A stretch of 64,000 bases of DNA from Lachnospiraceae bacterium (GCA_015056975.1 SVFG01000001.1:1-64000), one strand, 5' to 3'; shown: positions 54,498 through 63,688, counted from the stretch's first letter. Numbers and translations are program-made. Notes: a model not told the origin generated them from the letters alone.

Positions 54498-54620
54498 AAT
54501 AATCTCCATTCCGCAGGCGAAAAACGCTCCAAATCTCGGGGGATTCATTTGCTGTTACATAAATCTTACTTCAACCCTACCACAGTCCATTCCCACCGTC
54601 AATCACAAATCTGCGAAAAT

Positions 54621-54651
54621 GCGACATGAATTATAAGAATACGTCACATGA
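54621..54651. promoter_or_regulatory. Direct repeats, probable AraC-family operator
   Basis: GCGACATGA (54621-54629) and GTCACATGA (54643-54651) are spaced 22 bases, two helical turns, ending six bases before the -35. This is the usual arrangement for activation by AraC-type dimers. Confidence 0.55.
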
Positions 54652-54656
54652 CAGCC

Positions 54657-54684
54657 TTGTTTACGGGGGACGCCATTGTATAAT
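54657..54684 (+). promoter_or_regulatory. Promoter of the GH2/uronate operon
   Basis: TTGTTT, 16 bases, perfect TATAAT, 69 bases before the GH2 start. The weak -35 fits a promoter that needs an activator. Confidence 0.75.
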
Positions 54685-54753
54685 GAAAGTAGAAGCTGAG
54701 TTGTAATGACTCTGGGGATGGATGTACAAAAATGTAACTTAGGAGGGTTAAAG

Positions 54754-57213
54754 ATGAAGTGTATTAATTTGGATGAAAAGTGGACATTTCGAAGAGGTTT
54801 TCTGGATTCCATCGGTGCGCTCGAGGGAGCTCCCGGAGTGGAAGTAAATCTTCCTCATGACGGAATGATTGGTACGGCTGTGACACCGGATGCACCTGCA
54901 AAATCAGATATGGGATACTTTAAGGGTGATATCACCAATTATACGAAATATGTGATGATTCCCAAGGAGTGGGAAAATGAGTGTGTGGGACTACAATTTG
55001 ACGGAGTAATGATGAATGCCACGGTTGACATTAATGGTGGTAAGGTGGCTCTTCAGCATTATGGTTACGCACCTTTTTATGTGGATTTGACCAAGTATGT
55101 GACATTTGGCGAGGAGAATCGTATTACCATTCATACCAATACCAGTATGGAGACCACCTCACGCTGGTATACCGGTTCCGGATTGTTCAGAGAGGTGAAG
55201 CTTTGCCATGCACCCAGAGTACATATCGTCCCGGACGGAGTGTTTGTATACACCAAGGAAGTAGCAGATGGCTATGCCTTTTTGGAAGCACAGGTAGAAA
55301 TCGAGAATACTACCTTGGAGAATCGTATGGTCGAGGTATCCATATCTCTTGTGAAAGACGGAAGTGAAGAGATTGAGACTCAGACCAAGCGTGTGATTCA
55401 GGTGAACTCCTGTGACAGGGAAATTGCCAGAATCGCTTTGAATGTAAAAAATCCCATGCTCTGGGATGCAGAGAATCCTAACCTGTATCAGGTGAAGGTG
55501 CAGGCTAAAAACTTGGGTGTATATCGTACCCGTCTTGTAAAGGATGACACTGCTACAGTGGATGAGGCTGTTACATTATTCGGTATCCGTACCATTACCG
55601 CAGACTCTGTGCGCGGACTTCGCATCAACGGCAAGGAAGTAAAGCTGAAGGGCGGTTGCGTGCATCATGACAACGGATTATTGGGTGCAGTATCCTTATA
55701 TGAAAGCGAAGCAAGAAAAGTCAGAAAATTGAAAGAGGTAGGCTTCAATGCCATTCGTACCGCACATAATCCTCCGTCCGCAGCATTGATTGAAGCGTGT
55801 GACAGAGAGGGTATGTATGTCTTTGATGAGGCCTTTGATGCTTGGGGAATGGCAAAGCGCGGCGGAGATTACAGCCAGTTCTTTGCAGACTGTTGGGAGA
55901 AGGACCTTACTGCTTTTGTAAGGAGAGACCGTAATCACCCCTCTGTTATTATCTGGTCTACCGGAAATGAGATTCCGGAGCGCGGTGGTCTGGACAATGG
56001 TTATACACTGGCTACACAGCTTGCAGAGACCATGCGCAAAGTGGACGGCACCAGACCGGTAAGCAACGGAATCTGTACCCTTTGGGCAGGCTTGGATGAC
56101 ACCCTGGCAAAGGGACAGAATCAGTCACAGAACGCTGCTGACAGTGAAGCAATTAAGTGGGAAAACGTTACGGAGCCCTTTACCAACGGACTTGATATTG
56201 TGGGCTATAATTATATGGAATACCTGTATGAGAATGATCACGAGATGTTCCCTGAGAGAGTCATTTTAGGCTCTGAGAATTTCCCTCAGGTGATTGGTTA
56301 CAGATGGCCTATGGTAGAAAGACTTCCCTATGTCATCGGTGATTTTACCTGGACAGCTTGGGATTACTTGGGAGAAGCAGGAATCGGTAAGGCGGTTTAT
56401 GTGGATAAAGATGATCCGTTAGTAGAGAAAGGCTCCTGGTCATTGATGCCCCAGCCCGGTTCTCCTTTCCCTTGGAGAACTGCAAATGATGCAGACTTTG
56501 ACATTACAGGTCATATGCTTCCTCAGGGTGCTTACAGAAATGTTGTGTACGGAAGTGACAAGACCTATCTGTTCTCCATGCATCCCGAAACCTTTGGAAA
56601 GGTGGAAATGATAACCATGTGGGGCTTCCCTGTAGTCCTTTCCAATTGGAACTACAGCGGTTTTGAAGGAAAGCCTGTGGAGCTTGTTGTTTATTCAAGG
56701 GCAGAGGAAGTGGAAGTAATCGTAAACGGTCAGTCCCTTGGAAGGAAACCGGTTGGTACGGAGCCTCCCATGCCAAACTCCGTGCGTTTTGAGACCGTTT
56801 ATCAGCCCGGTAAGGTGGAGGCAATCAGTTACCGTGGAGGTAAAGAGATTAGCAGAGACACCTTGCTGACAACAGGAGAGGCGGCAGAGATTCGAATCAC
56901 TCCCGAAAAGCTTGAGATGAAAGCAGATGGTCATGATGTGATTTACGTGGGAATCGAAGTTCTGGATAAGGACGGACTTGTAGTACCGGATGCGGCTGCC
57001 AAATTATCTGCGAAGGTGTCCGGCTGTGCGGTTCTTGCCGGCTTTGGTTCAGGAAATCCCATAACGGATGAGGACTATACGGATGAAGAGACCGTAAGCT
57101 ACAGAGGCCGCGCTATGGCAATACTGCGTTCCGGCTATGAGAAGGGTGCAGTTAACCTTACGGTATCCGCGGAAGGACTGAATACGGTACAGGTAGATTT
57201 GCAGGTAATTTAA
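54754..57213 (+). CDS. Glycoside hydrolase family 2 (beta-galactosidase/glucuronidase superfamily)
   Basis: An 819-residue enzyme without signal peptide, so cytosolic. Domains: jelly-roll sugar-binding (about 1-175), Ig-like (about 180-280), TIM barrel (about 285-570) and C-terminal Ig-like/DUF4982-type modules. The proposed acid/base is Glu406 (WSTGNEIPE) and the nucleophile Glu508 (LGSENFPQ), a normal GH2 spacing. It has RTAHNPPSAALIEACDREGMYVFDEAFD. Start at ATG 54754 after AGGAGGG. The released sugar should enter the following oxidation pathway; specificity is not readable, and beta-galactosidase, alpha-L-arabinopyranosidase or uronidase are all possible. Confidence 0.93.
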   Translation: MKCINLDEKWTFRRGFLDSIGALEGAPGVEVNLPHDGMIGTAVTPDAPAKSDMGYFKGDITNYTKYVMIPKEWENECVGLQFDGVMMNATVDINGGKVALQHYGYAPFYVDLTKYVTFGEENRITIHTNTSMETTSRWYTGSGLFREVKLCHAPRVHIVPDGVFVYTKEVADGYAFLEAQVEIENTTLENRMVEVSISLVKDGSEEIETQTKRVIQVNSCDREIARIALNVKNPMLWDAENPNLYQVKVQAKNLGVYRTRLVKDDTATVDEAVTLFGIRTITADSVRGLRINGKEVKLKGGCVHHDNGLLGAVSLYESEARKVRKLKEVGFNAIRTAHNPPSAALIEACDREGMYVFDEAFDAWGMAKRGGDYSQFFADCWEKDLTAFVRRDRNHPSVIIWSTGNEIPERGGLDNGYTLATQLAETMRKVDGTRPVSNGICTLWAGLDDTLAKGQNQSQNAADSEAIKWENVTEPFTNGLDIVGYNYMEYLYENDHEMFPERVILGSENFPQVIGYRWPMVERLPYVIGDFTWTAWDYLGEAGIGKAVYVDKDDPLVEKGSWSLMPQPGSPFPWRTANDADFDITGHMLPQGAYRNVVYGSDKTYLFSMHPETFGKVEMITMWGFPVVLSNWNYSGFEGKPVELVVYSRAEEVEVIVNGQSLGRKPVGTEPPMPNSVRFETVYQPGKVEAISYRGGKEISRDTLLTTGEAAEIRITPEKLEMKADGHDVIYVGIEVLDKDGLVVPDAAAKLSAKVSGCAVLAGFGSGNPITDEDYTDEETVSYRGRAMAILRSGYEKGAVNLTVSAEGLNTVQVDLQVI

Positions 57214-57264
57214 ATAATAAAAAGTATACAGTTTTAGCTTAACAGTTATTAACAGGAGGCAATT

Positions 57265-58467
57265 ATGCAGGTAAAAGGAACTTATTTTCAAAATGACGCC
57301 GAGAAACCCTTGGTTTACGGCGATGTGGAGATTACCAATGTAAAGCGCAGGAGACTGCGCGGCGAGGAAGAAAAGGAAGGCGTATTGTGTGAGCCCGTTA
57401 TGGTGGGATTCTGCGGTACGGATAACGAGCTGATGCACATGGGCAGCGAGGGAAGACTTGGCGCAAAGTTCCCCGAGGGAACCAACCGCCTTATCAACGG
57501 ACACGAGGGAATTGTGTGGGTGCCCTCTGAGAACCGCTTTGCCATCGTACTGATTCGCGGCGGTGACAGCTATGACCCCACCAGATACACTGAGGATGAG
57601 ACCTATTTTGAATATGGCTGTGATCAGGCGGACGGATTGTTCTGTGATAAGCAGTACTTCAACCCAGACATGCTGTTACCCATTCCTGACGGTTATGTGG
57701 AGAACGGGAAGCTTAAGCTTTCCTTTGCTAAGAAGATGGTGTTCCCCGATCCCTTTGCCTGCATGCTGTTCCAGTTAGAGAGAATGGAGGATTTGGGCAG
57801 TGCTCATAACTTCCGCGTGGCTATGAAGAAGTATAAGTGCAGTGAAGAGGAAGCGCGCAAAATTGCCATGGATGAGGTGTTTGACCGCACGGTTATCTTT
57901 GGCCTGGGTACCACAGGTATGTTTATCGGTGATTTGATTCTGCGTAACCACAAGGATGCCAAGGTGTTGTTTGTGGCAAGAAGCGCTGAGGATTCTCCCA
58001 AGGTACAGTTTGCACTTAAGCAGACCAATGCAGAATATTTGCAGAACACCTTCGATTCCGAGGAGGAGCTCGCGAAGGCAATCATCGAGAAGCTGGGCGG
58101 CAGAGCAACCACCTTTATCGGTGTCAGCGGTGCCAATGTGGAGCACAGAATTGCTTTTGAACACAAGGTGCTCGGCTGTAACGGTATTTACAACAGCTTC
58201 TCCTTAGGACCTAAGATTACCTTTGATACCATGCCCTTCGGCTTTGAGAATCATTTGATTTTGGGCTCCATCAACTTCAGACAGGATCATATGGAAAAGG
58301 CTATAGAGCTTCTGGCTACCAGCCATTATGATGAAATTGTGGAGCTGATTGACAGGGACGAGTTTACAAAAGACCCCATTGACGCTTATAAGAACAAAAT
58401 TTACAGTAAGAACGCACCTATGAAGACTGCGGTTATCTGGAATAAGAATTATGTGGAAACAGAATAA
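57265..58467 (+). CDS. Archaeal-type glucose/galactose dehydrogenase-like MDR enzyme (aldose 1-dehydrogenase)
   Basis: A 400-residue medium-chain dehydrogenase. The N-terminal catalytic domain has GFCGTDNELMHMG and NRLINGHEGIVWV, the Cys/His zinc pattern of the archaeal glucose dehydrogenase group. The nucleotide-binding Rossmann motif is VIFGLGTTGMFIG. A C-terminal glucose-dehydrogenase-like part follows (FGFENHLILGSINFRQDHMEKAIELL). It would oxidise an aldose at C1 to the lactone, feeding the lactonase three genes downstream. The central region has an insert around residues 100-150. Strong GGAGG start. Confidence 0.85.
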   Translation: MQVKGTYFQNDAEKPLVYGDVEITNVKRRRLRGEEEKEGVLCEPVMVGFCGTDNELMHMGSEGRLGAKFPEGTNRLINGHEGIVWVPSENRFAIVLIRGGDSYDPTRYTEDETYFEYGCDQADGLFCDKQYFNPDMLLPIPDGYVENGKLKLSFAKKMVFPDPFACMLFQLERMEDLGSAHNFRVAMKKYKCSEEEARKIAMDEVFDRTVIFGLGTTGMFIGDLILRNHKDAKVLFVARSAEDSPKVQFALKQTNAEYLQNTFDSEEELAKAIIEKLGGRATTFIGVSGANVEHRIAFEHKVLGCNGIYNSFSLGPKITFDTMPFGFENHLILGSINFRQDHMEKAIELLATSHYDEIVELIDRDEFTKDPIDAYKNKIYSKNAPMKTAVIWNKNYVETE

Positions 58468-58480
58468 GAGGAGATAAATT

Positions 58481-59494
58481 ATGAAGACAGTATTGATTGA
58501 GAAGCCCTTTGAAATTGCAGTAACTGACACCGAGATGCCCGTTCCCAAGGAGGGAGAGGCACTGCTAAAGGTATTATATTGCGGTATCTGCGGTGCAGAT
58601 GTGGCAAGCTATACAGGTAATCAGCCTTTTACTACCTATCCCCGCATCCCGGGACATGAGTTCAGTGCACAGATTGTTTCTATCCCTGAGAATGACAGAA
58701 ATTTGAAGCCCGGTGATATTGTAACCGCGAACCCTTATTTTAACTGCGGCAGCTGCTACTCCTGCCAGAGAGGCTATGTAAACTGCTGTACCGACAACCA
58801 GACCATGGGTGTGCAGAGAGACGGAAGCTTCCGTGAGTATATTGTAATGCCTATCGAGCGTATCTATGAGGGCAAGGGTCTGTCCGCAAAGGAGCTTGCA
58901 CTGGTAGAGCCCTTTACCATCAGCTATCACGCACTTCACAGAGCACCTGTGAAAAAAGGTGACAAGGTATTGGTAGTGGGTGCAGGTCCCATCGGTCTCT
59001 TTGCCCTGATTGCAGCAAAGGCACAGGGCGCAGAGGTGTATGTGGCAGATGTGCTGGACGGCAGACTGGAGAAGGCAATGCAGTTTGGCGCAGCAGGAAC
59101 TATCAACTCCGGCAAGTGTAATATTGTGGATGAGGCCATGAAGATTACAAACGGTAACGGTTTTGATGTGTGTGTGGAGGCATGTGGTCTCTCTGTAACC
59201 TTCTTGTCCTGCATCGATTGTGCAGCCTTTGCGGCAAACATCATACTGATTGGAAACGGCAAGAAGGAGACCACCTTCTTACATTCTATTCTGCTTAAGA
59301 AGGAGCTGAATGTATTTGGAAGCCGTAATTCCTATGCAAGCGATTTCAAGGCAGTTATTGACTTGATTGCAGAGGGTAATGTGAATGTGCTTAATATGGT
59401 CAGTGCAGTGTATCCCATGGACAGAGCAGACGAGGCATTCAAGGCACTTGCGGACAATGACGGTAGCCTGGCTAAGGTATTGATTGAGATGTAA
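58481..59494 (+). CDS. Zinc alcohol dehydrogenase, LgoD-like (candidate L-galactonate 5-dehydrogenase)
   Basis: A 337-residue MDR enzyme. Catalytic zinc site CGICGADVASYTGNQPFTTYPRIPGHE, structural zinc cluster CGSCYSCQRGYVNCC, then LALVEPFTISYHALHRA and the Rossmann motif VLVVGAGPIGLFAL. Pattern GNQPF-xx-YPR-xx-GHE and the end segment LKKELNVFGSRN resemble, from memory, E. coli LgoD (YjjN), which oxidises L-galactonate to D-tagaturonate. The next gene is a tagaturonate reductase, which makes this assignment attractive. Alternative: another polyol or sugar-acid dehydrogenase. Confidence 0.82.
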   Translation: MKTVLIEKPFEIAVTDTEMPVPKEGEALLKVLYCGICGADVASYTGNQPFTTYPRIPGHEFSAQIVSIPENDRNLKPGDIVTANPYFNCGSCYSCQRGYVNCCTDNQTMGVQRDGSFREYIVMPIERIYEGKGLSAKELALVEPFTISYHALHRAPVKKGDKVLVVGAGPIGLFALIAAKAQGAEVYVADVLDGRLEKAMQFGAAGTINSGKCNIVDEAMKITNGNGFDVCVEACGLSVTFLSCIDCAAFAANIILIGNGKKETTFLHSILLKKELNVFGSRNSYASDFKAVIDLIAEGNVNVLNMVSAVYPMDRADEAFKALADNDGSLAKVLIEM

Positions 59495-59508
59495 GGAGGT
59501 TACTTACC

Positions 59509-60834
59509 ATGAAAGAAAGAATTATTCAGTTTGGCGAGGGCGGATTCTTAAGAAGCTTTGCCGATGTATTTGTACATAAAATGAACGAGCAGGGTCTGTA
59601 TGACGGCAAGGTAGTTGTGGTACAGCCCATTGCCAAGGGACTGATTCCCGTACTCAATGAGCAGAAGGGTGTGTATCATCAGTTCCTGCGCGGTATCGAG
59701 GATGGTGAGGTAATCAATGATTGCATTAAGGTGACTTCTATCTCCAGAGGTGTTGACCCTTACACGGATTTTGAAGAGTATCTGAAGCTGGCACACAATC
59801 CCGATATGCATGTGATTATCTCCAACACCACCGAGGCGGGTATTGAGTATCTTGGAACAGAGTCCATAAATGACGCACCGCCCAAGTCCTTCCCTGCAAA
59901 GCTGACCGTGCTTTTGTATGAGAGATTTAAGGCAGGACTTCCCGGTTTTATCATTCTTTCCTGCGAGCTCATTGACAACAACGGCAAGGAGCTTCTGGAC
60001 TGTGTGTTAAAGTATGCGAAGCTTTGGGAGTTGTCCGATGAATTTGTGGAGTGGATTCAGAAGGAAAATCACTTCTGCAACACCTTGGTAGACCGTATCT
60101 GTACCGGCTATCCCAAGGATGAGGTGGCAGAATTAACCGAACGTCTTGGCGAGGAAGATAAGCTGATGAATACCGCTGAGATTTTCCACCTGTGGGTAAT
60201 CGAGGGTGATTTCGAGAAGGAATTCCCCTTACAGGCAGCAGGCATCAATGTAATTTGGACCAAGGATGTAAAGCCTTACAAGAAGAGAAAGGTGCGTATC
60301 TTAAATGGTGGACACACCTCTATGGTATTGGCGGCAAGACTGTATGGTCTTTCCACTGTTAAGGAATGTCTGGATGATAAGATTGTAGGCGCTTTCCTAA
60401 ACAAGACGTTGTTTGAGGAGATTATCCCTACCCTTGGCAATACGGAGGAGGATATTCAGTTTGGTAAGGCAGTGCTTGAGAGATTTGCCAATCCCTTTGT
60501 AAAGCATCAGTTATTAAGCATTGCATTAAATTCCGTAAGTAAGTTTAAGGCGAGAGTGCTTCCCACCATTTTGGAATATTATGAGGCGAAGGGTGAGCTT
60601 CCCAAGTGCATGACCTTCTCTTTGGCGGCATTGATTGCCTTCTACCGCACTGATGAGGCAAATGACGGTGAGGACATCATGGCATTTATGAAGGATGCTT
60701 CCGTTGCTGATATCCTGAAGAAGGAGCAGTATTGGGGCAGAGACTTGAGTTTTATGCAGTCCGAGGTTGAGAAGTATCTTGAGATGATGAATACACAGGG
60801 TATGGAAAAGGCATTTTTGGAGGTGCTTGGATGA
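59509..60834 (+). CDS. uxaB: Tagaturonate reductase (UxaB-like, mannitol dehydrogenase family)
   Basis: A 441-residue long-chain dehydrogenase that interconverts D-tagaturonate and D-altronate with NAD(H). It has IQFGEGGFLRSFADVFVHKMNEQG (Rossmann), IISNTTEAGIEY, HFCNTLVDRICTGYP, and the catalytic-lysine region KVRILNGGHTSMVLAARLYG. Length and motifs fit UxaB rather than mannitol or fructuronate enzymes. Its stop overlaps the uxaA start (ATGA), so the two are translationally coupled. Confidence 0.92.
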   Translation: MKERIIQFGEGGFLRSFADVFVHKMNEQGLYDGKVVVVQPIAKGLIPVLNEQKGVYHQFLRGIEDGEVINDCIKVTSISRGVDPYTDFEEYLKLAHNPDMHVIISNTTEAGIEYLGTESINDAPPKSFPAKLTVLLYERFKAGLPGFIILSCELIDNNGKELLDCVLKYAKLWELSDEFVEWIQKENHFCNTLVDRICTGYPKDEVAELTERLGEEDKLMNTAEIFHLWVIEGDFEKEFPLQAAGINVIWTKDVKPYKKRKVRILNGGHTSMVLAARLYGLSTVKECLDDKIVGAFLNKTLFEEIIPTLGNTEEDIQFGKAVLERFANPFVKHQLLSIALNSVSKFKARVLPTILEYYEAKGELPKCMTFSLAALIAFYRTDEANDGEDIMAFMKDASVADILKKEQYWGRDLSFMQSEVEKYLEMMNTQGMEKAFLEVLG

Positions 60835-62207
60835 AGCAGTTAAAAATTCATCCCTTAGACAATGTAGCGGTGGATATTGAGACCGGACATAAGGAAGCCC
60901 TTGTGGATATTCCGGAGGGAGCAAATGTGGTAAAATACGGCTTCCCCATCGGGCATGCCACAAAGGCTATCAAAAAGGGTGAACGTGTACATACGGACAA
61001 TTTGAAAACCAATCTGGGTGAAAAGCTCACTTACACCTATGAGCCGGTGTCCTATGAGCTTCCTGAGGTGGCTGATTACACCATCAATGCCTATGTCCGT
61101 GAAAATGGTGAAATCGGTATCCGCAACGACATCTGGATTATCAATACTGTGGGTTGTGTGAATAAAATTGCAGAAAAGCTCAGTGCCCTTACCGGAGCGT
61201 TGTGCTTTACCCACCCCTACGGCTGCTCCCAGCTGGGGGATGACCATCTGGTGACACAGCAGATTTTAAAGGGTCTTATTATGCATCCCAATGCAGGCGG
61301 GGTGCTGGTGTTGGGACTGGGCTGTGAAAATAATAATATCACAACCTTCCGTGAAATGCTGGGCCCGGTGAATGAAAACCGTGTGAAGTTTTTGAATGCC
61401 CAGGACTGCGAGGATGAGCTTGCAGAGGGCGTGAAAATCATCGAGGAGCTGAAGGCATATGCAGCAACCTTTGAGAGAAAGAGCGTATCCATTGCAGGCC
61501 TTAAGGTGGGTCTTAAGTGCGGCGGCTCTGACGGCTTTTCCGGCATTACCGCCAATCCTCTGATTGGACAGTTTTCGGATATGCTGATTGCAGCAGGAGG
61601 AAGCACCGTTCTCACAGAGGTTCCTGAAATGTTCGGCGCAGAAACCATTCTCATGAACCGCTGTGTGGACGAGGCAGTGTTTGATAAGACTGTGAATCTG
61701 ATAAATGACTTTAAGGATTATTTCACCCAGCACAATCAGGTGATTTATGAAAATCCTTCCCCCGGCAACAAGGCGGGCGGTATTTCCACTTTGGAAGAAA
61801 AGTCCTTAGGCTGTACCCAGAAGGGCGGCATGGCTCCTGTGGTGGATGTGCTTAGTTATGGAGACAGAGTGACGAAGAACGGTCTGAATTTGTTAAACGG
61901 TCCCGGAAATGATATGGTGGCAGTAACCAATCTGGTGGCGGCGGGCTGCCACATGGTACTGTTTTCCACAGGAAGAGGAACACCTTTGGGTGGTCCCGTG
62001 CCCACCGTAAAGATTGCCACGAACTCCAAATTGGCAGAGCAAAAGAGCAATTGGATTGATTTTAATGCAGGCCCCATGCTGGAGGGCAGGGAGCTTTCGG
62101 AGGAGCTGCTTAAGTATGTGATGGCAGTGGCAAACGGTGAGCCGACCAGGAATGAGAAGAACGGTTACAGGGAAATTGCAATTTTTAAGGATGGTGTAAC
62201 ACTTTGA
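60831..62207 (+). CDS. uxaA: Altronate dehydratase family protein (UxaA)
   Basis: A 458-residue dehydratase that makes 2-keto-3-deoxy-D-gluconate from D-altronate. The N-terminal SAF domain (residues 1-75; IHPLDNVAVDIETG) is followed by the catalytic part with RNDIWIINTVGCVN, THPYGCSQLGDD, LGLGCENNN, KVGLKCGGSDGFSG and GNKAGGISTLEEKSLGCTQKGG, whose cysteines suit an iron centre. The two halves that are separate in garD/garL-like systems are fused here, as in normal UxaA. Coupled to uxaB. Confidence 0.92.
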   Translation: MKQLKIHPLDNVAVDIETGHKEALVDIPEGANVVKYGFPIGHATKAIKKGERVHTDNLKTNLGEKLTYTYEPVSYELPEVADYTINAYVRENGEIGIRNDIWIINTVGCVNKIAEKLSALTGALCFTHPYGCSQLGDDHLVTQQILKGLIMHPNAGGVLVLGLGCENNNITTFREMLGPVNENRVKFLNAQDCEDELAEGVKIIEELKAYAATFERKSVSIAGLKVGLKCGGSDGFSGITANPLIGQFSDMLIAAGGSTVLTEVPEMFGAETILMNRCVDEAVFDKTVNLINDFKDYFTQHNQVIYENPSPGNKAGGISTLEEKSLGCTQKGGMAPVVDVLSYGDRVTKNGLNLLNGPGNDMVAVTNLVAAGCHMVLFSTGRGTPLGGPVPTVKIATNSKLAEQKSNWIDFNAGPMLEGRELSEELLKYVMAVANGEPTRNEKNGYREIAIFKDGVTL

Positions 62208-63085
62208 GTAATTATATTATCATTGATGCCCACCTGCACCTTTGGGAAAAGCAGGAGGGCAGAGTAAACGGCAAGCCGGTGTTTGGCGTAGGGGACGGCA
62301 GGAGCGATTTCGGCGGAGAAATCCGTCAGATGATGCCCCCCTATATGACGGATGACAAGAACACCGTGGAGCGTTTGATTGCCAATATGAATTATGCCTG
62401 TGTGGGCGGTTGCGTGGTGACTCAGGAGTACATCGACGGCAATCAGGATGCCTATCTGCTAAAGGCAAAGGCAAAATATCCCGACCGCATCAAAATCTGC
62501 TCCCTTTATGAGGAGAAGCCGGATTTCTCCTTGGAGGGTTTTGACGGTGTAAAAATCTGTGCGGGAAGACTGGCAGATAAGGATTTAAAGAAGCTGCTTC
62601 CTGTTTTCAAGAAGGTAGAGGCGGCAGGTAAGTTTATCTCTATTGATTTGGCAGACGGTGATGAGCAGGTGGAGGATATGGAGTATCTGATAAAGGAATG
62701 CCCCGACCTTCGGATAGCCATCGGTCATTTCGGCATGGTGACAACTCCCGGCTGGCAGAAGCAGATTGCCCTTGCCAAGAATAAAAATGTTTATATTGAG
62801 AGCGGTGGTCTGACATGGCTGTTCCACAAGGAGTTTTACCCTTATCCTTCCGCAATTGATGCTATTTTAGAGGCACGGGATATCTGCGGCATGGAGAAGC
62901 TGATGTGGGGCAGCGATTACCCCCGTACCATGACAGACATCACATATATTATGGCAGTGCGCTTTATTGCAGAGTCTGTAAAGCTTACTGAGGCGGAGAA
63001 AAAGGCTTTCCTTGGAGAGAACGCCGTGAGGTTTTATGGATTTGAGCATATGAAGCCGATAGAGGATTCGTTGAATATGTTGTAG
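62204..63085 (+). CDS. Amidohydrolase-family sugar lactonase (candidate aldonolactonase)
   Basis: A 293-residue TIM-barrel metal hydrolase of the amidohydrolase-2 group (COG3618-like), which includes L-fucono- and L-rhamnono-lactonases. It begins IIIDAHLHLWEKQEG, a typical HxH metal site, with AIGHFGM in the middle and MWGSDYPRTMTD near the end. It most likely opens the lactone produced by the 57265 dehydrogenase. It starts with TTG overlapping the uxaA stop (TTGA); no better start is available before residue 47, so the unusual codon is accepted. Confidence 0.83.
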   Translation: MSNYIIIDAHLHLWEKQEGRVNGKPVFGVGDGRSDFGGEIRQMMPPYMTDDKNTVERLIANMNYACVGGCVVTQEYIDGNQDAYLLKAKAKYPDRIKICSLYEEKPDFSLEGFDGVKICAGRLADKDLKKLLPVFKKVEAAGKFISIDLADGDEQVEDMEYLIKECPDLRIAIGHFGMVTTPGWQKQIALAKNKNVYIESGGLTWLFHKEFYPYPSAIDAILEARDICGMEKLMWGSDYPRTMTDITYIMAVRFIAESVKLTEAEKKAFLGENAVRFYGFEHMKPIEDSLNML

Positions 63086-63180
63086 TGCGAGCTGGTCTTG
63101 GCTGTTCGCAGCTAAGCACAGAATGCCTGATATGAAAATCAGATGCGGTTGCACCGCGACTGCAGACAGGAGGAAGAATT

Positions 63181-63621
63181 ATGTTAAAAGGAATTTCACC
63201 CATACTTTCACCCATGCTTTTAAAGGTGCTTTGTGAGATGGGACACAGTGATACCATAGTGATTGCAGACGGTAATTTCCCTGCAGAAACCATGGGAAAG
63301 AACGGCATTGTCATCCGCATGGACGGACATGGCGTGCCTGAGATTTTAGAGGCGATTTTGGAGGTATTCCCTCTGGACCAGTATGTGGAAAAGCCCGTAA
63401 GTCTCATGGAGAGAGTACCCGGAGACAATGCAGATGTATCTATTTGGAAGACCTATGAGGAAATGATTACAAAGGCGGAGGAGCGCGGTGTAAGCGTTAT
63501 TGATAAGTTGGAGCGCTTTGCCTTCTATGAGGAAGCTAAGAAGGCTTATGCAGTGATTGCAACCTCTGAAACCAGCCAGTACGCAAACGTGATTTTGCAG
63601 AAGGGTTGCGTGTTGCTGTAA
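63181..63621 (+). CDS. fucU: FucU/RbsD-family sugar mutarotase
   Basis: A 146-residue cytosolic protein that speeds anomer exchange. ISPILSPMLLKVLCEMGHSDTIVIADGNFP is the FucU signature with the active His, and the C-terminus has AVIATSETSQYANVILQKGCV. FucU acts on L-fucose, which has L-galacto configuration, so in this operon it hints at L-galactose or L-fucose as the pathway sugar. It is preceded by GACAGGAGGAAGAATT after a 95-base gap that contains small hairpins. Confidence 0.93.
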   Translation: MLKGISPILSPMLLKVLCEMGHSDTIVIADGNFPAETMGKNGIVIRMDGHGVPEILEAILEVFPLDQYVEKPVSLMERVPGDNADVSIWKTYEEMITKAEERGVSVIDKLERFAFYEEAKKAYAVIATSETSQYANVILQKGCVLL

Positions 63622-63643
63622 GTGATGTGGTGTTCCTGACTGG

Positions 63644-63680
63644 CGATTGTTCAGTGATTGTTCGGTGATTGTCTGGCGAT
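63644..63680 (+). repeat. Short tandem repeat after fucU
   Basis: GATTGTTCAGT, GATTGTTCGGT, GATTGTCTGGC: three imperfect 11-base units in a row, immediately before a block of nested hairpins. Confidence 0.6.
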
Positions 63681-63688
63681 AAATGCGA

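Noticed and set aside
54754-57213. Assignment of the GH2 enzyme specifically as beta-glucuronidase
   Set aside because: I could not see a clear Asn-x-Lys carboxylate-binding motif, so only the family is claimed.
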